DNA of 54,180 bases, from positions 59,116 to 113,295 of the forward strand of contig WTIZ01000066.1 in NCBI GenBank assembly GCA_011525035.1, read 5' to 3'. The DNA is from Cryomorphaceae bacterium. GTDB lineage: Bacteria > Bacteroidota > Bacteroidia > Flavobacteriales > Schleiferiaceae. Under the pieces are notes generated by a model. It saw only the letters and a list, made by a program, of their open reading frames with translations. It was not told the origin of the DNA and did not search any database. The translations under genes and the position numbers were made by a program. Position 1 is the first letter of the stretch. Each line of letters starts with the position of its first letter. Of this stretch, positions 35,160 to 48,290 are shown piece by piece.

Positions 35160-36970
35160 CCGCACTAATTTCCGTTCTTCCAGACCACGTTGCCAATCAG
35201 ATTGCTGCGGGTGAGGTTGTTCAACGGCCTGCCTCAGTGGTAAAGGAGTTGCTCGAAAATAGCATTGATGCTGGGGCAACTAAGATTACCTTAAGTCTTA
35301 CTGGTGCGGGTAAAACAGCCATCGTTGTCACCGATAACGGAAGCGGCATGAATGCGGCCGATGCCGAGCTTTGTTTTCGTCGCCATGCGACTTCGAAAAT
35401 TTCTTCTGCCGAGGATTTATTCAATCTAAATACGCGTGGATTTAGAGGGGAAGCTATGGCGTCTATTGCTGCCGTGGCGCATGTGCAACTCAAGACGAAT
35501 ACGGCGGGCAGCGAAATGGGAACCTCATTGAAGCTCGAGGATGGCAAAATCACTGCGAATTTGCCGTATCCTGGTCCCCAAGGAAGTATTGTGGAGGTTC
35601 GAAATCTGTTTTACAACGTTCCCGCAAGACGGAAATTTTTAAAGAACGACAGAATAGAATTAAGGCATTGCATTGATGAATTTCATCGTGTCGCCTTGGT
35701 GCATTCAGATATCGAATGGGTATTAAAGAGCGACGAAAAGGTCCTTTTTCATTTAATGCCTGAAAACTCACGGAGGCGGATCAGTGCCATTTTCGGACGG
35801 AAATTCGATGAAAAATTGGTCCCGATAAGTGAAGACACCAATGTGGTCAAAGTGACTGGATTCGTGCTAAAACCTGAGTTTGCCAAGAAAAAACGTGGCG
35901 AGCAGTTCTTCTTCGTCAATGGAAGGTTTATTAAATCTCCGTACTTACATAATGCGCTCCGAGAAGCTTTTGAAGAAGTGCTCAGTGCAGAACACCATCC
36001 GGGGTATTTTCTTTTCCTAGAAGTAGATCCGAACGGCCTTGATGTAAATATTCATCCTACAAAAACAGAGGTGAAATTTGAAGATGAACGCGCCATTTAC
36101 GCCGTTTTACGCAGTGCCGCGCGTCATGCCATAGGCCAATTTAATGTAGCCCCTGCCATTGACTTTAATTCTGAGGTCAGTTTCTCGGTGCCGCCGATGC
36201 CCAAGGGACACATACCGCCTCAGCCAAAAATTCGAGTAAATCCGAATTTCAATCCTTTTGAACCGGACAATGGCATCAGTAGACCTCAACTTCGAACACC
36301 AGACGAACAGTACGAGAGGATCAAAACAGAGAAACTACTCAACACCAACCCTGAGCTTGAGGTACCGGCATTGAGTAATTCCGCGGAGCAGTTTTGGTCC
36401 GAGGAAGACCAAATTAACCTCAGCGAACAAATGCCGAAAGTATTGGCCTGGGGAAAGTATATGGTCACAGTGCTGGGAAGCAAGCTTTTACTTATTGACA
36501 CCAAGCAGGCTCAGATTCGTGTGCAGTTCGACCAAATTTGGTCGAAGCTTCAAGGTGCCAGTGTAGCCTCTCAACAATTACTGTTTCCTGCCACCATGCA
36601 AATCACCCCTGCCGATGCGCTCTTGCTCGAGGAATATGCAAGCGCCTTTGCCGTTACAGGGTTTGACTGGAACTTAAGTGCCGATCGAAGCAGTGTAGAA
36701 ATTGTTGGTGCGCCTGTCGTCTTGGCAGCCGAAGAGGCACCAGGCGCTATGGAACGATTTATGGATGAACTCAGCAACATGGAAGATGTGAGTGAATCCA
36801 AATTATTGAAGGCGTTCGCTCTAGAATTGGCCACAAAATCCGCCATAGGCACGGTGAATAAAGAAGCCATGGAACACCTAAGAGAACAGTTGTTCAGCAG
36901 TGCTAATCCAAGCATTGGGCCGAACGGCAAAAAAATAATCACTGAACTCCAACAGGAGGATCTTGTTTAA
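35156..36970 (+). CDS. mutL: DNA mismatch repair protein MutL
   Basis: The GHKL-ATPase that links MutS recognition to strand incision. Of 604 residues, the N-terminal ATPase has E34/N35 in ENSIDAGATK, DNGSGM near 60 and TRGFRGEAMASI near 95; the S5-like domain has VNGRFIKSPYLHNALREAF and DVNIHPTKTEVKF. After a linker the C-terminal dimerisation domain starts near 425. The endonuclease motif DQHAxxER is replaced by DTKQAQIR near 447, and the ACR and CPHGRP-like motifs read ATKSAIG and GPNGKK, so nuclease activity seems lost. It is the second gene of the small-membrane-protein/mutL/rhomboid operon. Confidence 0.96.
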   Translation: MTALISVLPDHVANQIAAGEVVQRPASVVKELLENSIDAGATKITLSLTGAGKTAIVVTDNGSGMNAADAELCFRRHATSKISSAEDLFNLNTRGFRGEAMASIAAVAHVQLKTNTAGSEMGTSLKLEDGKITANLPYPGPQGSIVEVRNLFYNVPARRKFLKNDRIELRHCIDEFHRVALVHSDIEWVLKSDEKVLFHLMPENSRRRISAIFGRKFDEKLVPISEDTNVVKVTGFVLKPEFAKKKRGEQFFFVNGRFIKSPYLHNALREAFEEVLSAEHHPGYFLFLEVDPNGLDVNIHPTKTEVKFEDERAIYAVLRSAARHAIGQFNVAPAIDFNSEVSFSVPPMPKGHIPPQPKIRVNPNFNPFEPDNGISRPQLRTPDEQYERIKTEKLLNTNPELEVPALSNSAEQFWSEEDQINLSEQMPKVLAWGKYMVTVLGSKLLLIDTKQAQIRVQFDQIWSKLQGASVASQQLLFPATMQITPADALLLEEYASAFAVTGFDWNLSADRSSVEIVGAPVVLAAEEAPGAMERFMDELSNMEDVSESKLLKAFALELATKSAIGTVNKEAMEHLREQLFSSANPSIGPNGKKIITELQQEDLV

Positions 36971-36976
36971 AAAGAT

Positions 36977-37708
36977 ATGATCGCACAGCAACGCTTTAGC
37001 CTCATGCCCACCGTGGTGAAGAACCTACTCATTATCAATGGCTTGTTCTTCATGGGGATGATTAGCTTCCGTTCCACATTTGGAGTGGACATCACCCAGT
37101 GGTTGGGTCTGTATTATCCAGCAAGCGAAAGTTTTATTCCGTCGCAGCTCGTCACGCACATGTTCATGCATGGAAATATTGGACACATTGCTTCCAATAT
37201 GATTATGCTCTGGTTTTTGGGCAGCGCTATGGAGAATTACTGGGGATCGCAGAGATTCTTGATTTATTATATGCTTACCGGTTTGGGTGCTAGTGCGCTA
37301 CAGATTGCTGTAAATGCCTATGAATATTATTCATTAGCGGCGAGCGTAAGTCCGGAAAACCTACAAGTGGTGGTCACCGAGGGGGCCGAACTCATTGAAC
37401 GTGGGTACAACTATACCAACAGCGCGATGGGGGCTTTAAATCGACTACTCAACACGCCTATGGTCGGAGCATCAGGCGCAGTATTCGGCGTACTGCTAGC
37501 CTTTGGTATGACCTTCCCTAACCAGGTGATTTACTTGAATTTCTTCTTCCCGATAAAGGCAAAATATTTCGTGATTGGCTATGGGTTGCTCGAACTCTAC
37601 AATGGTTTTGCGACCAGCAATAGTGGCATTGCGCATTTTGCCCATCTCGGCGGTATGTTATTTGGCTTTTTGTTAATACGCAGGTGGCGAAAAACCAGGT
37701 ACCTTTAA
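36977..37708 (+). CDS. Rhomboid family intramembrane serine protease 1
   Basis: A 243-residue membrane protease with about six helices. The catalytic serine is S166 in GASGAVFG and the histidine is H220 or H223 in IAHFAHLGG. The oxyanion-side HMFMHGNIGHIASNM segment is also typical. It cleaves substrates inside the membrane; the target is unknown. It begins six bases after mutL and is followed by a second rhomboid after 21 bases, a tandem pair usual in Bacteroidota. Confidence 0.93.
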   Translation: MIAQQRFSLMPTVVKNLLIINGLFFMGMISFRSTFGVDITQWLGLYYPASESFIPSQLVTHMFMHGNIGHIASNMIMLWFLGSAMENYWGSQRFLIYYMLTGLGASALQIAVNAYEYYSLAASVSPENLQVVVTEGAELIERGYNYTNSAMGALNRLLNTPMVGASGAVFGVLLAFGMTFPNQVIYLNFFFPIKAKYFVIGYGLLELYNGFATSNSGIAHFAHLGGMLFGFLLIRRWRKTRYL

Positions 37709-37729
37709 GCAACCCGTTTACCAGTATTC

Positions 37730-38647
37730 ATGAGCAGTTTATTTGAAAGAGCGAAATACGATGCCTTCCAGGGAGATTACCTGACGCGTTTGCTTTACCT
37801 GAATATTTCAGTATTCCTGTTGTTTGCATTGACCAATGCCTTTACCAGCCTGTTCACTGGAAACTTTGGTTTAATCCCAAACCTAGCCGACGATTTACTC
37901 GCACTTCCTTCCGATCCGTTGAGGCTGCTCCTTAGACCTTGGACCATTTTGACGTACATGTTTACGCACTTTGGCTTCCGTCATATACTCTTCAACATGA
38001 TCGTGCTTTACTTCTCAGGGAAGATCTTGATGGAGTACCTCGGTGAAAAGAGAATGCTCGCCCTGTATATCTACGGGGGCATTGGTGGTGGTCTTTTATA
38101 CATCATACTCTACAACCTTAGCCCAGTACTTGGTCAAGGCTCTATGGTAGGTGCTAGCGCCGGATGTATTGCTGTGTTGGTCGCCGGAGCATTGTATATG
38201 CCACAGATGCCTGTAAGATTGTGGGGCATCTTCGAAATCAAATATTGGATGCTAGCAGCGGGTATTGTAACGCTCGATGTCTTAAATCTGACCGGATCAA
38301 ACGCTGGAGGTCATATTGCGCACCTTGGCGGTGCCATTGTTGCCTTTTTCTTCATTCGCAGCATGCGACAAGGACACGAGTGGAACGTTTACCTCTTTCA
38401 GATCATTGATGCAGTAAGGAATATGCTCTTCCGCCCAAAGTCAAAAAAGAAGCGCCGTGGATTCAGCTTTGGTGAAAGCAGCTACGTCAAATATGAGGAA
38501 GTAAAGAAGCCAAAAGGCTCCTCTTCCAAATCGAGCCAAGACACAGCTAAGATGGACGCCATACTCGATAAAATCAAAGAAAAAGGCTACGACAGCTTGT
38601 CCAAGGAGGAAAAGGCCTACTTATTCAAGATTTCAAACGAAGAGTGA
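37730..38647 (+). CDS. Rhomboid family intramembrane serine protease 2
   Basis: A 305-residue rhomboid protease. The core has THFGFRHILFNMIVLY, the nucleophile in VGASAGCIA near 142 and the histidine in GGHIAHLGGAIVAFFF near 198. A ~90-residue cytoplasmic tail rich in lysine and serine follows and ends with a small domain, MDAILDKIKEKGYDSLSKEE, that is typical of Bacteroidota rhomboids. It differs from the first copy in having this tail, so the two probably have different substrates. The stop overlaps the GTG start of the next gene (GTGA). Confidence 0.93.
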   Translation: MSSLFERAKYDAFQGDYLTRLLYLNISVFLLFALTNAFTSLFTGNFGLIPNLADDLLALPSDPLRLLLRPWTILTYMFTHFGFRHILFNMIVLYFSGKILMEYLGEKRMLALYIYGGIGGGLLYIILYNLSPVLGQGSMVGASAGCIAVLVAGALYMPQMPVRLWGIFEIKYWMLAAGIVTLDVLNLTGSNAGGHIAHLGGAIVAFFFIRSMRQGHEWNVYLFQIIDAVRNMLFRPKSKKKRRGFSFGESSYVKYEEVKKPKGSSSKSSQDTAKMDAILDKIKEKGYDSLSKEEKAYLFKISNEE

Positions 38648-39694
38648 GAAAACGCCGTTTCATACTCACCTGGATCAACCGCCTCCTGCTCTTAGGTACT
38701 GTGGTGAGTGGATTAGGGTCCTTATTACCGGCCAATATCTTCGCTGGAGCTAGTTTGCTTTCATTGATTTTCCCAACGTTAATCGTACCTCACTTCGTAT
38801 TGCTTTTAGTGACCCTTCGAATTTCTGCGAAGCGTATTTTACCAAATTTGATCGGGATTGCCTTGACGCTTATACCTGCCCTAGCGCAGTTCCCGTTTGC
38901 CAAACCAAAGGATCAGCCTCAAGATTGCCTTCGCATCGCTACCTACAATGTGCGTGCTTTTTACCAAGGCTTAGATGCTCCTGAGAAAATGAGCGCTTGG
39001 GCAGAAAGGGAGAATATCGATGTGCTCTGTTTGCAGGAGGTACGACGACCCAGTCATAAACCGCTAGAAAAATCGTTCAGCCACGTTGCATTTGCACCTA
39101 AAATCAGCAGATACAGCGTTGGTATTTTTTCCAAATACCCCATCATCCACACGGAGCCCCTCACTTTTTCCTATGTGAAGCAAGGCAAGAGATACCCTAC
39201 TCGCAGTGCGGGATTGGCTGATATAGTACTTCCTTGGGATACCGTTCGATTCATCAATGTTCACTTAAACTCTACAGGTGTACAGGACGGCGATATGGAA
39301 GTTGCACCCAGTACAGAAGAGTTGCTGGAGCGTGGAAAGGAAATTGCTCGAAAATTGGCCGGTTCTGATCGAACAAGAGGACTTCAAAGCAAATCCATCC
39401 TAGAGTGGATTGAAGAAAGTCCACATCCTGTGGTGCTCTGTGGCGACTTCAACAGCGTGCCAGGAGGTAATCTCTATGCAAGGCTTCTGTTCAACCTTGA
39501 AGACCCATACATTTTCAAAGGCTCTGGAAAAATGGGAAGCTTTGAACCGTTGAAGCGCAGGTACCTGCCTATTCGAATCGATTGGACCTTGCATTCAGAA
39601 GGCATTGAAAGCTACGATCAACACATAGATCACATCAACCTCAGCGATCATTACCCTTTAGTAACTACTATTGGTCCTCCAATCGAAGAAAAGG

Positions 39695-39714
<20 letters not shown>
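38644..39714 (+). CDS. Membrane-anchored endonuclease/exonuclease/phosphatase protein
   Basis: A 356-residue protein. Residues ~8-85 hold two or three membrane helices (LLLLGTVVSGLGSLL; LIFPTLIVPHFVLLLVTL; LIGIALTLIPALAQF), followed by an EEP (exonuclease III-like) domain outside the cytoplasm: RIATYNVRAF, VLCLQEVRRP with the metal-binding glutamate, FINVHLNSTG, VVLCGDFNSVPG and INLSDHYPL. It probably hydrolyses a phosphodiester. The GTG start at 38644 overlaps the rhomboid stop and includes the whole first helix. The last 20 bases are antisense to the lipoprotein gene. Confidence 0.9.
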
Positions 39715-43253
<3,539 letters not shown>

Positions 43254-43347
43254 CTACCCTTTTATCCCCTCCCAGCGGGGTGCACTTACCAACATTGTTA
43301 TTAACATTCTCGCGGGTTACAGCGAAAATGAAGCGTCGTCTTTGGAA

Positions 43348-45051
43348 TTAAAATTGGTAGTTGAGCACGAACATGCCGCGGGTGCCTCGAACACCGTATC
43401 CCTGCCACATCATATACCTCTGATTCAGCAAGTTATAACCTCGTAAACTCACACTAAGATTTTCATTGATTTTGTAATCGACACGTGCACTTAAATCCAT
43501 GTAATCTTCCAACGGGTAAAGCGTATAGTCTAAGCTGTTATATCGACCGCCTACATAGCGCAAATTTGCCCCAATAGAAAGCTCGTTAATGCTGTAATCC
43601 ACCATAGCACCCAAAACGCGCCCTTCTTGGCCTAAGAATGCATCGCCTGAATAGTTGTTTAGTTCGGCATACGTTGACGCTACAAAATGCTTTAGAGGAA
43701 GATTCAATTCCCCTCGGACACCTGTTTTCACTACATTTTCAGCATAGACTGCATGAAGCGCAGCAATTTGCTGCCCATTGACCTCACTAAGCATCAATAG
43801 CGAATCACGCTGGAACATCAAAGCATCATTCATCGTTGTAAGCGATCCTTCTACACGGTATTGGAGCTTTCCTGCCAATGCACCTTGCATTCCCACATAC
43901 CCTTTGTTAGAGCCTGAGAGGCGGTATTCTTGATCCATAGAAAGGAATGGTACCTGTGCAATCATGCCCTCCAAAGTGTTCTGCTTTGCCGTACCGTCCC
44001 AACCACCATATACAGCAAGTGTGCGCTTAAGCAACTCTGCTTGGAGGTTAACCTTCGGATAAACGTAATATTCAAAACGATCGATGCCAAGGCCACTGGT
44101 CTGTGTACCTGTGAAGTTCAATCCAAACTCGTAACTCAAAATGCCTTTCTTTCCACTGGTGTAAGGAGCTATGGTAAAGTTGTGGTAGGCTGCAGCAGAA
44201 GAATCGGCCCAAGAATTGACACTCGCGAATTGATACCCGAGATCGAGGCTAATGTCTTGTTCGTCTGCGTAAATCTCAAAACGGTGTTGCGTTTTCGCTA
44301 AATGCTCGCTAGTCGCCATACCTGCAGCCGTGTACTTGTAAGAAACACCCCCACTGCGGTACGCGAATTTCACCTTGCTCGTAGGGTTCGTCGTTCTCAA
44401 CCACTGTTGGGACAAACCGTATTGCTGCTGCCATGCCCCAGGCGTGCTATCCGGCACTACAGTCAACGGAGTCAAGGCCCCGTAATAACTGATGTAATCC
44501 GCCTTGAGCAAGGCTTGTGTCTTAAAGTTATAGCTCTTTGTTGCACGTTGGAAATCTGCCAGAACCTCATTCTCGTACTGAGGTTGGCGTAAATAATCCA
44601 CATCGCTCACCCCACTGAGCGCACCTTGGTGAAGTGCTCGAACGCCCCAAACATTTTTCTTACTGCGTGGCGAACTCAGAATAAAGCTTGCATAGGAGCT
44701 TGCATAATTTCCACCACCCACGCTTACGCTCTGTGTAGGTAACTTAGGCAACTTCACTCTACCCAAACGAATGGCTGGGATTGCCTCAGGCGCAAAATCC
44801 AACGACATCGCCTTGGGATTGATACGAACACTTACAGGCAGCTTTTCAGAAGTTGTATCCGAAAACGAAGGCTGCTCACTGATCTTTTGAGCACTGCGTA
44901 CCTGTGCTTGGTACTCTTCTACAACGCGTATCTCCACGCTTTTTACTTCATCGCCGGTTCCCGTTTCTTCTTGGGCTATAAGCGAAGCATTCGCACCTAT
45001 GAGAAGTGCAGCTGTTGCGACTATTCTAAATTGGAATCTCATGTTCATCAT
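43348..45051 (-). CDS. Outer-membrane receptor-like beta-barrel protein
   Basis: A 567-residue outer-membrane protein. A signal peptide (ending about ASLIAQ) is followed by ~100 residues that include VEIRVVEEYQAQVRSAQKI, then more than 400 residues of alternating strands ending with VRGTRGMFVLNYQF, a terminal aromatic as in barrels. The late ENLSVSLRGYNLLNQRYMMWQGY segment resembles TonB-dependent receptors, but a canonical plug domain and TonB box are not obvious. It lies three bases after the large TPR protein, a pairing that I recall from other Bacteroidota, so the two probably work together in the envelope. Confidence 0.82.
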   Translation of the reverse strand: MMNMRFQFRIVATAALLIGANASLIAQEETGTGDEVKSVEIRVVEEYQAQVRSAQKISEQPSFSDTTSEKLPVSVRINPKAMSLDFAPEAIPAIRLGRVKLPKLPTQSVSVGGGNYASSYASFILSSPRSKKNVWGVRALHQGALSGVSDVDYLRQPQYENEVLADFQRATKSYNFKTQALLKADYISYYGALTPLTVVPDSTPGAWQQQYGLSQQWLRTTNPTSKVKFAYRSGGVSYKYTAAGMATSEHLAKTQHRFEIYADEQDISLDLGYQFASVNSWADSSAAAYHNFTIAPYTSGKKGILSYEFGLNFTGTQTSGLGIDRFEYYVYPKVNLQAELLKRTLAVYGGWDGTAKQNTLEGMIAQVPFLSMDQEYRLSGSNKGYVGMQGALAGKLQYRVEGSLTTMNDALMFQRDSLLMLSEVNGQQIAALHAVYAENVVKTGVRGELNLPLKHFVASTYAELNNYSGDAFLGQEGRVLGAMVDYSINELSIGANLRYVGGRYNSLDYTLYPLEDYMDLSARVDYKINENLSVSLRGYNLLNQRYMMWQGYGVRGTRGMFVLNYQF

Positions 45052-45054
45052 TCC

Positions 45055-48000
45055 TTATTCTTCTAATTCTTCAATAGATTCCATTTCGAAATCTTCCATA
45101 CTCAGGCTGTCCACACCAATGGTGTTGCGCTCTTCTCTTTCTCTTTGCAGGGCCAATTCCGATTTAAACGCACTCGCTTGTGCTGCATAATCACCGAAAT
45201 CCGCATTGTCGATAACGAAGTCCAGCGTGTAGTTCGCCTGGAAATCATCGCGCAAACCTGCGTAGTTCTTCGCCATTAAGATGAGTGAATTCCAGCGCCA
45301 TTTTGGGTACGTAGGCAGGTTCTCGATCATCCAGAACAACAAATCATTGGATCCTTCGTATTTGCCCATGACATGATCAAACTCTGCCAAATGGTACGTG
45401 GCTTCAGCTTGTGCCTCTCCTTTGATCTCTGCTTTGACCTGAGTGTAGTACAATTTTGCATTGGCACTATCCTTTAGCTCATAAGCACTGCGAGCCGCAT
45501 TCAAAAGTGCCTCCGTTTTCCAATCGGTCGGTAGCGCCTCATCTTGCAATAAACTCTCCGCATATTGCATTACTACTGGCACATTGTCTAAAGACTTCGC
45601 ACAGCGCATTAGTCCCAATCTAGCCCGGCGACCTTCATCAGCATTACCCACTAATCCAAGCACCTGCTCGTAGTAATAGAAAGCCTGCTCAAAGTCTTGT
45701 TCTGCATAGTACAGCGAGGCCAAACGCTCCACAGTCTGTTTACGGAAACTCAGCTCTCCTGAAGCTGCGACGAATTCATAAGCGTTCTGTGCCAGGGAAT
45801 CTTGGCCTTGACTGAACGCACATTCAGCGAGGTAATAGTTGGCCGGCACTCTGAAAATTCCATCCGGAAACTTATTCAAGTAATCCTTCATGCCCTTCAA
45901 TGTTCCTTCACAATCGCCAAAACTGTAACGGTCGTACGCGCCGTTGTACAAAGTAGAGTCCAGCTGGCCTTGACCGATATCGGTTCCTGTTAGGGTTTGA
46001 ATCCAATCGACATAACCCGTTAGCTGATCTAATTCCGCAAACTGAATCTTCGCCAATCCAAGCGCCTCTCTACTTTCGGCAGTATTTGGGAAATCCTCAA
46101 CAACGCTTTTGAACTGGTCCAATGCTTTGTTGCCTTTCCCTTGTGTACGATATATCAGACCCAATGCGATGTGCGCATTTTTGATGAATCGAGACTTCGG
46201 GTAATCCTGAATGAAAGCAGTGAAAATAGACTCTGCCTGGTTTTCCTTGCCCATTTTCATGTAGGTCTCTCCCAGCTCAAAATAGGCATCCGTCGCATAC
46301 ACAGAATTTGGATACTTCTTCACCAATGTTTCTAAACTTCCTGCCTTCCGCTGATCATCATCTACCAAGCCAAAACAAAGACTCTGCTGGAACATCGCGT
46401 AATCCGCATCCGGGACACTGCGGCCAAGATACGTCTGGTAATAGTTGATGGCATTGTTGTATTGGCTCGTCATGAAGTAAGAATCTGCCAAGCGTAATTC
46501 CGCATCATTCGCAAGCTTTGTACCCGGTCGTTGCTTGTTTAAGTACAATCTGAAGGTTGTCGCTGCCGCCTCGTAATTGCCTTTTGAGAAATTCGCATAA
46601 GCCTTGTTGTACAGACTGCGCTTGTATTGACTTAAAGTCGCCGATCCGGGAGTAGCTTCAAATTTCGCCAGCTCGAGCAAGGCGCCTTCAAAGTCCTTGG
46701 CTCGGTACGCTACCTCAGCCAACCAGTAATGCGCCAATGCTGTGTATACATTGCTCAAAGGATAATCCAAAGACCGCTCAAACATGCGTTTGGCAGCTGG
46801 GTACTGAATAGCATTGAAATGTTGCACCCCACGGAAATAGGCCACTTTCTGGTAAGCTCCTTGCATGGTCGGCTGTTCCAACCCTGCCGCAGAGATCGCC
46901 TTCATGGCACTCTCGTAATCTTTCGAATTCAGATACAGGTTGGCTAAATATTCATTCGCTTCCGCACGATACTTGCTGTTCGGGTACTTCTTCAAGAAGT
47001 CCTTGAAAATATCTAAAGGTTGTTCAAACGGTGTAGCACTATCGTACGCCAATTTCGCGTAATTGAAATACGCATCCTCACGGAGGCGCTTGTCACTACC
47101 GCTCTGGCTGGCTTTAAAGAATGCACCTTGAGCCTCCGTCTTTTTACCGGTCTTCAGGTAACAATCGGCCAAATGATAGTAGGCACTCTGCCCCAGATCA
47201 TCTCCTCGATTATGAATCTTGTTGAACGCCGTGATGGCTTCTTCGTACCTGCGCGTCTTGTACAAAACGAATCCAAGCTTATAGTTGTCTTGAATACTCA
47301 GCTTGCCGCCCAACTCTTTGTGCTTCTCTAAATAAAGAGCAGCCTCTTTCCAGTCCGATTTCTGATAGTACCCCTCACCGATGAGTTTAGCTACCTCTGC
47401 TGCACGCGACGGAACTGCCTGTGCTAGAAGAGACTCTCCTACCGAAAGCAGTTGATCGATATCGCCTGTTTTATAATAAATCTGACTGAGGTAGTACGGC
47501 ACCACACCGCCGAACTTCTCGTCGCCAATGAGCAGCTTGAATTGACCCAAAGCGGTGCTGTATTGTTCTGCCTCATAAGCGATATGCCCATAGTAATACT
47601 GGTGGTAATTTTGGTATTCCCCCTTGTAGCTGGTCCCTTGAAAGAAGAGATTACGCGCCTTTTCAACATCTTTAGCCATCAGGTAACTGTAGGCCAATTT
47701 GAAATAGTATTCACTTCTAAAAGCGCTTGGAACATCAGCGGCATCAATTGCACCCAACCATTGCACCACTTTTTTGTACCTGCGGTTGTTGAAGTAGTAG
47801 TTTGCAGCCGTGACGTGTGCCTCTTGCCATCTTGGACTTAACGGATACGTCTGCGCGAAGTAGGTCAAGAAATATTCGCTGTTTTCGTTCATCAAATAGA
47901 GGGCACACAGCGCTCTATAAAAACTACTTTCCTCTTTCAAGAAACTTTGTGTCGGTAAATCCGAAGCCAAAAGCTCGTCAAATCCTACTCTTGCCGCAGC

Positions 48001-48132
48001 ATAGAGTCCGTCGTCGAAAAGATCAACACTTGAATTAAAGGTTGCCTCAAATCCTTGCTCAGCAGTGGTCTGTTGGGCTTGGACGCTAAAGCTAAAAACT
48101 AGCAGAACCGCTAGAAAAAATCGGGTACGCAT
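45055..48132 (-). CDS. Large exported TPR-repeat protein
   Basis: A 1025-residue protein with a signal peptide (ends VQAQQ) and an almost continuous array of tetratricopeptide-like helix pairs, with repeats of the form A-x-x-x-F-x-x-F-x-x-x-Y-P-x-S-x-x-A at many places (DYPKSRFIKNAHIALGLIY, KYPNSVYATDAYFELGETY). Such proteins form periplasmic or outer-membrane-associated scaffolds, as in BamD-, YbgF- or gliding-related assemblies. The last 40 residues are acidic and charged. It is first in a two-gene unit with the barrel protein. No exact -7 box is found upstream. Confidence 0.9.
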   Translation of the reverse strand: MRTRFFLAVLLVFSFSVQAQQTTAEQGFEATFNSSVDLFDDGLYAAARVGFDELLASDLPTQSFLKEESSFYRALCALYLMNENSEYFLTYFAQTYPLSPRWQEAHVTAANYYFNNRRYKKVVQWLGAIDAADVPSAFRSEYYFKLAYSYLMAKDVEKARNLFFQGTSYKGEYQNYHQYYYGHIAYEAEQYSTALGQFKLLIGDEKFGGVVPYYLSQIYYKTGDIDQLLSVGESLLAQAVPSRAAEVAKLIGEGYYQKSDWKEAALYLEKHKELGGKLSIQDNYKLGFVLYKTRRYEEAITAFNKIHNRGDDLGQSAYYHLADCYLKTGKKTEAQGAFFKASQSGSDKRLREDAYFNYAKLAYDSATPFEQPLDIFKDFLKKYPNSKYRAEANEYLANLYLNSKDYESAMKAISAAGLEQPTMQGAYQKVAYFRGVQHFNAIQYPAAKRMFERSLDYPLSNVYTALAHYWLAEVAYRAKDFEGALLELAKFEATPGSATLSQYKRSLYNKAYANFSKGNYEAAATTFRLYLNKQRPGTKLANDAELRLADSYFMTSQYNNAINYYQTYLGRSVPDADYAMFQQSLCFGLVDDDQRKAGSLETLVKKYPNSVYATDAYFELGETYMKMGKENQAESIFTAFIQDYPKSRFIKNAHIALGLIYRTQGKGNKALDQFKSVVEDFPNTAESREALGLAKIQFAELDQLTGYVDWIQTLTGTDIGQGQLDSTLYNGAYDRYSFGDCEGTLKGMKDYLNKFPDGIFRVPANYYLAECAFSQGQDSLAQNAYEFVAASGELSFRKQTVERLASLYYAEQDFEQAFYYYEQVLGLVGNADEGRRARLGLMRCAKSLDNVPVVMQYAESLLQDEALPTDWKTEALLNAARSAYELKDSANAKLYYTQVKAEIKGEAQAEATYHLAEFDHVMGKYEGSNDLLFWMIENLPTYPKWRWNSLILMAKNYAGLRDDFQANYTLDFVIDNADFGDYAAQASAFKSELALQREREERNTIGVDSLSMEDFEMESIEELEE

Positions 48133-48256
48133 ATCGTTTACGTTTATGCTTAAAAATAACCTATGCTCATGGCCTACTTTAGAGCCAATCCTGTGAATTC
48201 GGTTGAGTTATTCACATCAAAAAAAACGCGCGACCTCAATCGTTTGGTATTTCTTC

Positions 48257-48264
48257 TAACTTTG
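48257..48264 (+). promoter_or_regulatory. -7 box for the FtsE-like gene
   Basis: TAACTTTG is an exact TAnnTTTG, 26 bases before the ATG at 48291. Confidence 0.5.
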
Positions 48265-48290
48265 AATCTGCTTAAAATCATCGACCGTAC

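Noticed and set aside
43261-43290. CCCC/GGGG hairpin upstream of gyrB
   Set aside because: The stem is only four base pairs with no T run; too weak to call a terminator or riboswitch.
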